Below are positions 57,615 to 64,000 of a DNA stretch of 64,000 nucleotides, piece after piece. The notes beneath the pieces were generated by a model. The model ran no database searches. It was not told the origin of the DNA and saw only the letters and a list, made by a program, of their open reading frames with translations. This DNA is from Qaidamihabitans albus (lineage in GTDB: Bacteria; Actinomycetota; Actinomycetes; Mycobacteriales; Pseudonocardiaceae). Position numbers and translations under genes: made by a program. The stretch's first letter is position 1; each line of letters begins with the position of its first letter. Where the stretch lies: positions 124,001 through 188,000 of the forward strand of contig NZ_JAEHOB010000009.1 in NCBI RefSeq assembly GCF_016464705.1, given 5' to 3'.

Positions 57615-58730
57615 ATGAGCAACAACGACCGGCTGGCCCGCCTTTCCCAGGCCGGTGTGTCCATCTGGCTCGACGACCTGTCGAGGGAGCGGCTCACCTC
57701 CGGCAATCTCGCCGAGCTCATCCGCGACAAGCACGTCGTGGGGGTGACCACCAACCCGACGATCTTCGCCAAGGCGGTCTCCAGCGGAGACGCCTACGAC
57801 GAGCAGGTGCGCCGGCTCGCCGAGCGCGGCGCCGACGTGCACGCCGCGGTCCGCGAGCTCACTACCACCGACGTGCGCGACGCCGCGGACCTGTTCCGGG
57901 AGACCTACACCGCGACGGGCGGCGCGGACGGCCGCGTCTCCATCGAGGTGGACCCGGGCCTCGCCAGGGACACCGAGAAGACGGTGGCCGAGGCCGCGGA
58001 CCTGTGGAAGACGGTGGACCGGCCGAACATCTTCGTGAAGATCCCGGCCACCGAGCAGGGTCTGCCCGCCATCACCAGGACGCTCGCGGAGGGCATCAGC
58101 GTGAACGTCACGCTGATCTTCTCGGTGGAGCGCTACCGCGCGGTGATCGACGCCTTCTTCGCCGGTCTGGAGCAGGCCAAGGCCAACGGCCACGAGCTGC
58201 GCGGCATCCAGTCCGTCGCGTCGTTCTTCGTCTCGCGCGTCGACGCTGAGGTGGACAAGCGGCTCGAGGCGATCGGCACCGAGGAGGCGAAGGCACTGCG
58301 TGGTACGGCGGCCATCGCCAACGCGCGGCTCGCCTATGCCGCCTACCAGGAGGAGTTCGCCTCCGACCGCTGGCGGGCGCTCGCCGAAGCCGGGGCCAAC
58401 CCGCAGCGCCCGCTGTGGGCCTCCACCGGCGTGAAGGACCCGGAGTACTCCGACACCCGCTACGTCGACGGCCTGGTGGTGTCGGGCGTGGTCAACACCA
58501 TGCCGGAGCAGACGCTGGAAGCCGCCGCCGACCACGCGGAGATCACCGGCGACACGGTGACCGGCACCGCCCCGCAGGCGCGGGAGGTCTTCGACCGGCT
58601 CTCCGCGGCGGGGATCGACGTCGCCGACGTGTTCCTCGTCCTGGAGAACGAGGGTGTGGAGAAGTTCGACAAGTCCTGGACCGAGCTGCTGGACACCGTC
58701 GCCGCGCAGCTCGACAAGGCGAAGGGCTGA
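57615..58730 (+). CDS. tal: Transaldolase
   Basis: A 371-residue transaldolase of the actinobacterial long type. GAAGGGATG stands just before ATG 57615. The Schiff-base lysine is K142 in [29 protein letters not shown] and [20 protein letters not shown] are also conserved. It transfers dihydroxyacetone units between sugar phosphates. It lies 31 bp after tkt. Confidence 0.96.
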   Translation: MSNNDRLARLSQAGVSIWLDDLSRERLTSGNLAELIRDKHVVGVTTNPTIFAKAVSSGDAYDEQVRRLAERGADVHAAVRELTTTDVRDAADLFRETYTATGGADGRVSIEVDPGLARDTEKTVAEAADLWKTVDRPNIFVKIPATEQGLPAITRTLAEGISVNVTLIFSVERYRAVIDAFFAGLEQAKANGHELRGIQSVASFFVSRVDAEVDKRLEAIGTEEAKALRGTAAIANARLAYAAYQEEFASDRWRALAEAGANPQRPLWASTGVKDPEYSDTRYVDGLVVSGVVNTMPEQTLEAAADHAEITGDTVTGTAPQAREVFDRLSAAGIDVADVFLVLENEGVEKFDKSWTELLDTVAAQLDKAKG

Positions 58731-58736
58731 GTCCGG

Positions 58737-60374
58737 ATGACGGGAGACCACACAGGCGTCACCGTCACCATCGAGGACTCCGCGCTGGAGACCGCCTCCG
58801 CCGCACTGCTCGACAAGCTCCTGGCCGACGGCGTGGCGGGCAAGATCGCCGCGCAGGACCCGACGTTGTGGGGCGCCGAGGCGGAGTCCGAGGCCGCCAT
58901 CCGGCTGGCCTGGACGACCCTGCACAAGTCGTCGCGGCCGCTGATCGGTGAGATCGACGCATTGCGGACCGAGTTGCAGGCCGAGGGCATCGACCGGGTG
59001 GTGCTCGCGGGAATGGGTGGCTCGTCGCTGGCGCCGGAGGTGATCACCGGCACCGAGGGCGTGGCACTCACCGTGCTGGACACCACCGATCCCGGTCAGG
59101 TCGCCGATGCCCTCGCGGGTGACCTGGACCGGACCGTCCTCGTCGTGTCGTCCAAGTCCGGCGGCACGGTGGAGACCGACAGCCACCGGCGCATCTTCGC
59201 CGGTGCCTTCGCCGAGGCGGGGATCGACGCCGCCCGGCGGATCGTCGTGGTCACCGACCCGGGCTCGCCGCTCGCCGAACTGGCCGAGGCCGAGGGGTAC
59301 CGGCGGGTCTTCCTCGCCGACCCCAACGTCGGCGGCCGCTACTCGGCGCTGACCGCGTTCGGCCTCGTCCCGGCCGGGCTGGCGGGCGCCGACGTGGCCC
59401 GGCTGCTCGACCAGGCGGCGGGCGTCGCCGACGCGCTCGCCGCCGACTCCGCGGACAACCCGGCGCTGCGGCTGGCCGCGGCGCTCGGGGCGGCACACAC
59501 CGATGGCGCGGAGAAGGTCGTGCTCGCCGACACCGGCTCCGGCATCGCGGGCTTCGGCGACTGGGCGGAGCAGCTGATCGCCGAGTCGACCGGCAAGCGG
59601 GACACCGGCCTGCTGCCGGTGGTGGTCGAGGGGCCGGACGCCCCCGGGTTCGCCGACGCCGGAGCGGACGCGACACCGGTCGCGGTCGGCCCGTCCACCG
59701 TCGTGGCGAAGATCGCCACGAACGGGCCGCTCGGCGCCCAGTTCCTGCTGTGGGAGTACGCGGTCGCCATCGTCGGCAGGCTGCTGGCGATCAACCCGTT
59801 CGACCAGCCCGATGTGGAGGCCGCGAAGAACGCGGCCCGCTCGCTGCTCGAGGGAACCGGCGCCGCCGGTGGGGCCGCAGGCGGCAGCCCCGAGCCGGCG
59901 ACCGTCCTCGGCCCGGTCGAGGTGTACGCGTCGGCGGGCACCTCCGGCGACGGCACGCTCACCGACATCCTGCAGGAGTTCCTGGACTCGGCGCCCGAGG
60001 GCGGCTACCTCGCGGTGCAGGCCTACCTCGACCGGCTCGACGACGCGTCGGCGTCGCTGCTGCGCCCGGAGCTCGCGAAGCGGACAAGCCTGCAGACCAC
60101 GTTCGGCTGGGGCCCGCGGTTCCTGCACTCCACCGGCCAGTACCACAAGGGCGGCCGGCAGAACGGCATCTTCCTGCAACTGACCGGCGCCGCCGAGGAG
60201 GACCTCGACGTGCCGGACCGGCCGTACACACTCGGCACCCTGCAACTGGCGCAGGCACTCGGGGACGGCCGGGTGCTGACCGACCACGGCAGGCCGGTGC
60301 TGCGGCTGCACCTGACCGACCGGGCCGCGGGCCTCGCCGAACTCATGCGTGCGGTACAGGAGCTCGCTTCATGA
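58737..60374 (+). CDS. pgi: Glucose-6-phosphate isomerase
   Basis: A 545-residue isomerase of the actinobacterial/tal-pgi-like subgroup: VVLAGMGGSSLAPEVI, VVSSKSGGTVETDSHRRIF (sugar-phosphate loop), YSALTAFGLVPAGLAG and FLHSTGQYHKGGRQNGIFLQLT. It interconverts glucose-6-P and fructose-6-P, linking glycolysis with this operon. It starts six bases after tal and its stop overlaps the zwf ATG by four bases. In M. tuberculosis pgi lies elsewhere, so its place between tal and zwf is a lineage feature. Confidence 0.93.
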   Translation: MTGDHTGVTVTIEDSALETASAALLDKLLADGVAGKIAAQDPTLWGAEAESEAAIRLAWTTLHKSSRPLIGEIDALRTELQAEGIDRVVLAGMGGSSLAPEVITGTEGVALTVLDTTDPGQVADALAGDLDRTVLVVSSKSGGTVETDSHRRIFAGAFAEAGIDAARRIVVVTDPGSPLAELAEAEGYRRVFLADPNVGGRYSALTAFGLVPAGLAGADVARLLDQAAGVADALAADSADNPALRLAAALGAAHTDGAEKVVLADTGSGIAGFGDWAEQLIAESTGKRDTGLLPVVVEGPDAPGFADAGADATPVAVGPSTVVAKIATNGPLGAQFLLWEYAVAIVGRLLAINPFDQPDVEAAKNAARSLLEGTGAAGGAAGGSPEPATVLGPVEVYASAGTSGDGTLTDILQEFLDSAPEGGYLAVQAYLDRLDDASASLLRPELAKRTSLQTTFGWGPRFLHSTGQYHKGGRQNGIFLQLTGAAEEDLDVPDRPYTLGTLQLAQALGDGRVLTDHGRPVLRLHLTDRAAGLAELMRAVQELAS

Positions 60375-61900
60375 CACGACGCTGGAACAACCCGTTGCGG
60401 GACCCCCGCGACAAGCGGCTGCCGCGGATCGCCGGACCGTCCAGCCTGGTGATCTTCGGCGTCACCGGGGACCTCTCCCGCAAGAAGCTGATGCCGGCGA
60501 TCTACGACCTCGCACACCGTGGACTGCTGCCCGCCGGCTTCTCCCTGATCGGCTTCGCCCGCCGCGAATGGGAGCACCAGGACTTCGGCGAGCAGGTGCA
60601 CGACGCGGTCGCCGAGCACGCCCGCACCCCGTTCCGGGAGTCGGTGTGGAACCGGCTCGCCGAGGGCATCCGGTTCGTGCAGGGCTCCTTCGACGACGAC
60701 GACGCCTTCGACCGTCTCGCGCAGACGGTGAAGGACCTCGACGCCGAGCGCGGCACGGGCGGCAACACGGCGTTCTACCTCTCCATCCCGCCATGGGCCT
60801 TTCCCGTGGTCACCAAGCAGCTCGCGCGTTGCGGGCTCGCCGAGTCCAGCGAGGACGTCTGGCGCCGGGTCGTCATCGAGAAGCCGTTCGGGCACGACCT
60901 GACCAGCGCCAAGGAGCTCAACGCGGTCGTCAACGACGTGTTCCCCGAGGAGTCGGTGTTCCGCATCGACCACTACCTCGGCAAGGAGACCGTGCAGAAC
61001 ATCCTGGCGCTGCGCTTCGCGAACCAGATGTTCGAGCCGATCTGGAACGCCAACTACGTCGACCACGTGCAGATCACGATGGCCGAGGACATCGGTCTCG
61101 GCGGCCGGGCGGGCTACTACGAGGGCATCGGCGCCGCTCGTGACGTCATCCAGAACCACCTGCTGCAACTGCTCGCGTTCACCGCGATGGAGGAGCCCGG
61201 CTCGTTCGCGCCGAAGGCCCTGCGCGCGGAGAAGGTCAAGGTTCTCGGCGCCACCAAGCCGGTGGAACCGCTCGACGAGACCACAGCGCGGGGCCAGTAC
61301 ACGGGCGGCTGGCAGGGCGGCAAGAAGGTGGTGGGCCTGCTTCAGGAGGCGGGCTTCGCCAAGGACTCGATCACCGAGACCTACGCCGCGGTGACCCTCG
61401 AGGTGCAGAACCGGCGCTGGGCCGGGGTGCCGTTCTACCTGCGCACCGGCAAGCGGCTCGGCCGCAGGGTGACCGAGGTGGCGGTGGTGTTCAAGCGCGC
61501 GCCGCACCTGCCGTTCGACACCACCTCGACCGAGGAACTCGGCCAGAACGCGCTGGTCATCCGGGTGCAACCGGACGAGGGCGTGACGATGCGGTTCGGT
61601 TCCAAGGTTCCCGGCACCACGATGGAGGTCCGGGACGTCACGATGGACTTCGGCTACGGGCACTCGTTCACCGAGTCCTCGCCGGAGGCCTACGAGCGCC
61701 TCATCCTCGACGTCCTGCTCGGCGAGCCCTCGCTGTTCCCGGTGAACGAGGAGGTCGAGCTGTCCTGGCAGATCCTCGATCCCATTCTCGAGCACTGGGC
61801 GAAGCGCGGCGCTCCCGAGCCCTACCAGCCCGGTTCCTGGGGACCACCGTCGGCGGAGGACATGCTCACCCGCAGCGGCCGGCACTGGCGGCGCCCGTGA
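60371..61900 (+). CDS. zwf: Glucose-6-phosphate 1-dehydrogenase
   Basis: A 509-residue enzyme making 6-phosphogluconolactone and NADPH. Cofactor motif GVTGDLSRKK (30-39), EKPFG (170-174) and active-site RIDHYLGKE (198-206) with His201. ATG 60371 overlaps the pgi stop. OpcA, encoded next, is its usual partner in actinobacteria. Confidence 0.97.
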   Translation: MTRRWNNPLRDPRDKRLPRIAGPSSLVIFGVTGDLSRKKLMPAIYDLAHRGLLPAGFSLIGFARREWEHQDFGEQVHDAVAEHARTPFRESVWNRLAEGIRFVQGSFDDDDAFDRLAQTVKDLDAERGTGGNTAFYLSIPPWAFPVVTKQLARCGLAESSEDVWRRVVIEKPFGHDLTSAKELNAVVNDVFPEESVFRIDHYLGKETVQNILALRFANQMFEPIWNANYVDHVQITMAEDIGLGGRAGYYEGIGAARDVIQNHLLQLLAFTAMEEPGSFAPKALRAEKVKVLGATKPVEPLDETTARGQYTGGWQGGKKVVGLLQEAGFAKDSITETYAAVTLEVQNRRWAGVPFYLRTGKRLGRRVTEVAVVFKRAPHLPFDTTSTEELGQNALVIRVQPDEGVTMRFGSKVPGTTMEVRDVTMDFGYGHSFTESSPEAYERLILDVLLGEPSLFPVNEEVELSWQILDPILEHWAKRGAPEPYQPGSWGPPSAEDMLTRSGRHWRRP

Positions 61901-61925
61901 CAGTTCGTGCAGACAGGAGGCGTCC

Positions 61926-62924
61926 GTGATCATCGACCTGCCCTCGACCACCACCTCGCAGCTGAACAAGAAGCTGGTGGAGCTGCGTGAACGCGGTGGC
62001 GCGGTGGCGCTCGGCCGGGTGCTCACCCTGGTGATCGCCGCGGAGGACGACGACCAGCTCGAGGAGGCCATCGACGCGGCCAACGAGGCCAGCCGCGAGC
62101 ACCCGTCGCGGGTGATCGTCGTGGCCAAGGGATCGCGCACGGCGGCGCCCCGGATCGACGGCCAGATCCGCGTGGGCGGTGACGCCGGCGCGAGCGAGGT
62201 GATCGTGCTGCGGCTCTACGGCCCGCTGGCCATCCAGGGGCAGAGCGCGGTCGTGCCGCTGCTGCTGCCCGACGCCCCGATCGTGACGTGGTGGCCGGGT
62301 GGCGGCCCGAAGGCGCCTGCCAAGGACCAGCTCGGCCAGCTCGCGCAGCGCCGGATCACCGACTCGGCGGCGGAGCGCAACCCGATCCGGGCGCTGACGG
62401 CCCGGAGCAGGTCCTACACCGACGGCGACACCGACCTGGCGTGGACCCGGCTCACGAACTGGCGGGCGCAGCTCGTGTCCGCACTGGACCTGCCGCCGTT
62501 CGACCGGATCACCGGGGCGTCGGTGACCGGCGAGGCCGACTCACCGTCCACCGAGCTGCTCGCCGGCTGGCTCGCCGAGTACCTGAAGGTGCCCGTGAAG
62601 CGGGTGAAGACCTCGAGCGCGCAGGGGATCGTGTCGGTGGCGATGGAACGCCGCTCGGGCACCATCGAGCTCACCAGGCCCGACGGCCGGACCGGCACGC
62701 TCACCCAGCCGAACCAGCCAACGCGACGGATCGCGCTGCAACGCCGCGACACCAGGGACTGCCTGATCGAGGAACTGCGCAGGCTCGACCCGGATGAGGT
62801 CTACGAGGCGGCGCTCAACGGGCTGGGCAAGCTCAGCACCCGCAGGAAGGCCGGCACGGGAACGAAGAGCACCGGCACGAGAAGCGCCGCCGCGAAGAAG
62901 ACGGCCACGAAGAGCAAGGCATGA
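61926..62924 (+). CDS. opcA: Glucose-6-phosphate dehydrogenase assembly protein OpcA
   Basis: A 332-residue protein; GTG 61926 has AGGAGG seven bases upstream. The family segments LPDAPIVTWWPGGGPKAP, RRITDSAAE and YTDGDTDLAWTRLTNWRAQLV are clear. OpcA supports assembly or redox control of G6PDH. The last ~27 residues (from RRKAGTGTKSTGTRS) form a Lys/Thr/Ala-rich basic tail like a histone H1 end, not part of the family core. Confidence 0.95.
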   Translation: MIIDLPSTTTSQLNKKLVELRERGGAVALGRVLTLVIAAEDDDQLEEAIDAANEASREHPSRVIVVAKGSRTAAPRIDGQIRVGGDAGASEVIVLRLYGPLAIQGQSAVVPLLLPDAPIVTWWPGGGPKAPAKDQLGQLAQRRITDSAAERNPIRALTARSRSYTDGDTDLAWTRLTNWRAQLVSALDLPPFDRITGASVTGEADSPSTELLAGWLAEYLKVPVKRVKTSSAQGIVSVAMERRSGTIELTRPDGRTGTLTQPNQPTRRIALQRRDTRDCLIEELRRLDPDEVYEAALNGLGKLSTRRKAGTGTKSTGTRSAAAKKTATKSKA

Positions 62925-62956
62925 ACAAACCTGCACGCGGAGCCAGGTGACAGAAC

Positions 62957-63736
62957 ATGAGCACGTCCGAGGTACTGGTCTACTCCGACGGCGACCTGCT
63001 GGCCGCCGCCTGCGCCGCGCGGCTGGTCACGCGCCTGGTGGATCTCCAGGCGGCCAAGGGCTCGGCTTCGCTGGTGCTGACCGGCGGCGGTACCGGCATC
63101 GCGATCCTGGAGCAGTTGCGCTCCTCCCCCGCCCGCGACGCCGTCGACTGGTCGCGGCTGGACCTGTACTGGGGTGACGAGCGGTTCGTCCCGGCCGGCG
63201 ATGACGAGCGCAACGAGAAGCAGGCCCGCGAGGCGCTGCTGGACCACGTGCCGGTGGACCCGGCGCGGGTGTACCCGATGGCCCCCTCCGACGGCGAGTA
63301 CGGCGACGACCCGGACGCGGCCGCCGCAGCGTACGCGGACCTGCTCGCCGCCAACGCCCAGCCCGAGGACCACGCCGCCGTGCCGACGTTCGACGTCATG
63401 CTGCTCGGTCTCGGCGGCGAGGGGCACACGGCGTCGATCTTCCCGGAGTCGCCCGCGGCGTACGAGACGGAGCGTTCGGTGGTCGCCGTCCGCAACTGCC
63501 CGAAACCCCCGCCGACCCGTATCTCGCTGACCTTCCCGGCGATCCGCCAGGCGGCCGAGGTGTGGCTGGCGACCACGGGCGAGGGGAAGGCCGACGCGGT
63601 GGCCCTCGCGCTCGCCGGGGCCGGTGAGGTGCAGATCCCGGTGGCCGGTGCGCGTGGGCAGCGGCGGACGCTGTGGCTGCTCGACAAGGCCGCCGCGGGC
63701 AAGCTCGGCACCACGTACCGGTCGCCCCGGGTCTAG
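62957..63736 (+). CDS. pgl: 6-phosphogluconolactonase
   Basis: A 259-residue DevB-type lactonase, with AGGTGA before ATG 62957. Motifs: LVLTGGGTGIAILEQL, VDWSRLDLYWGDERFVPAGDDERNEKQAREALL and DVMLLGLGGEGHTASIFPES. It hydrolyses 6-phosphogluconolactone made by Zwf. Last gene of the operon, followed after 15 nt by palindrome copy E. Confidence 0.95.
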   Translation: MSTSEVLVYSDGDLLAAACAARLVTRLVDLQAAKGSASLVLTGGGTGIAILEQLRSSPARDAVDWSRLDLYWGDERFVPAGDDERNEKQAREALLDHVPVDPARVYPMAPSDGEYGDDPDAAAAAYADLLAANAQPEDHAAVPTFDVMLLGLGGEGHTASIFPESPAAYETERSVVAVRNCPKPPPTRISLTFPAIRQAAEVWLATTGEGKADAVALALAGAGEVQIPVAGARGQRRTLWLLDKAAAGKLGTTYRSPRV

Positions 63737-63751
63737 GAACGCCTGGCCACC

Positions 63752-63797
63752 CTCGTGAGTGTGAAACCGGGTTAGAACTCGGTTTCACACTCACGAG
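63752..63797 (+). repeat. 46-nt palindrome copy E (operon end)
   Basis: CTCGTGAGTG, hexamer TGAAAC, CGGGTT, centre AG and complementary arm; 21 of 22 positions pair. It lies 15 nt after the pgl stop at the end of the pentose-phosphate operon. Confidence 0.92.
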
Positions 63798-63884
63798 GGT
63801 GCGGCGCCGGCTCCGACCGCTTCCTCTGCTTTCCGTTGCAGTCGCACATTTCTGGCGCGAAAAGCGTCCCAATCCGCCCGGCAT

Positions 63885-63919
63885 GACCTCTCATGGACAA
63901 GTCCACAAGACGAGAGGTC
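63885..63919 (+). promoter_or_regulatory. Leader hairpin sequestering a ribosome site
   Basis: GACCTCTC (63885-63892) pairs with GAGAGGTC (63912-63919); inside, TGGAC-AA-GTCCA forms a second stem (63894-63905). The right outer arm contains the GAGAGG that would serve the ATG at 63927, so folding would hide it. Confidence 0.45.
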
Positions 63920-63926
63920 CATACCC

Positions 63927-64000
63927 ATGACCACAGAGGAACTCTCCATCCCCGGAGTTTCGGTCGGCGGCCCGGGCGCGGGGGCCGCCGACCACCCCCA
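63927..64000 (+). CDS. Start of an unidentified gene (cut by window edge)
   Basis: Twenty-four codons are visible, MTTEELSIPGVSVGGPGAG then AADHP, with GAGAGG nine bases before the ATG. The Gly/Ala/Pro-rich start gives no family. The 190-bp gap from pgl contains palindrome copy E and a leader hairpin; the gene probably has its own promoter there. Confidence 0.5.
   Translation, partial: MTTEELSIPGVSVGGPGAGAADHP

Overview
The window is high-GC actinobacterial chromosome. The gene set (Suf system with a SufR-type repressor, MptB-like mannosyltransferase, CYP136-like P450, OpcA, acVLRF1, many GTG/TTG starts and leaderless promoters) suggests the order Pseudonocardiales (an Amycolatopsis- or Saccharomonospora-like organism). 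The genus is inference from memory; there is no rRNA or other marker here to prove it.

Left part (1-11.8 kb): a catabolic region. A tightly overlapping leftward operon runs from 7506 to the window edge: a TIGR03084/DinB-like protein, an AtuA-like (DUF1446) protein, an acyl-CoA dehydrogenase, a two-subunit biotin-dependent acyl-CoA carboxylase and a second acyl-CoA dehydrogenase (cut by the edge). Divergent from it lie an enoyl-CoA hydratase and an acetoacetate-decarboxylase-fold protein. Next come a divergent AraC regulator and a Baeyer-Villiger-type flavin monooxygenase. This resembles the acyclic-terpene (Atu) or branched acyl-CoA carboxylation routes. An operator-like site in the divergent promoter recurs before a CYP136-like P450 at 17.8 kb.

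Middle (11.9-28.8 kb): a ribonucleotide reductase pair whose small subunit has class Ic features and whose large subunit carries a perfect 30-bp tandem repeat in its tail; a LysR/SDR pair; the P450; a PAS-GGDEF-EAL protein with both catalytic motifs degenerate; a PrxQ peroxiredoxin; and an envelope-related leftward group (ABC exporter, hydrolase, cyclopropane-type fatty acid methyltransferase, LCP protein). A GT87-like membrane protein follows.

Right part (28.6-63.7 kb): an ancient housekeeping block whose order matches, from memory, Mycobacterium tuberculosis Rv1445c-Rv1466 plus Rv1473. It holds an ABC-F protein, acVLRF1, dGTPase, a two-component system carrying two lesions, sufT-U-S-C-D-B-R, then divergently mptB, an ABC transporter and ctaA. 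An accessory insertion follows (desaturase, ATP-grasp, qor, FKBP lipoprotein, HelD/HelR-type ATPase, arylsulfotransferase-like protein), then ctaB and the tkt-tal-pgi-zwf-opcA-pgl pentose-phosphate operon. A partial gene begins at 63927.

Across the window, a 46-nt perfect or near-perfect palindrome with conserved ends and centre and a variable, self-complementary hexamer occurs five times, always within about 15 nt downstream of (or overlapping) a stop codon. No tRNA, rRNA, CRISPR array, transposase or secondary-metabolite megasynthase was seen.
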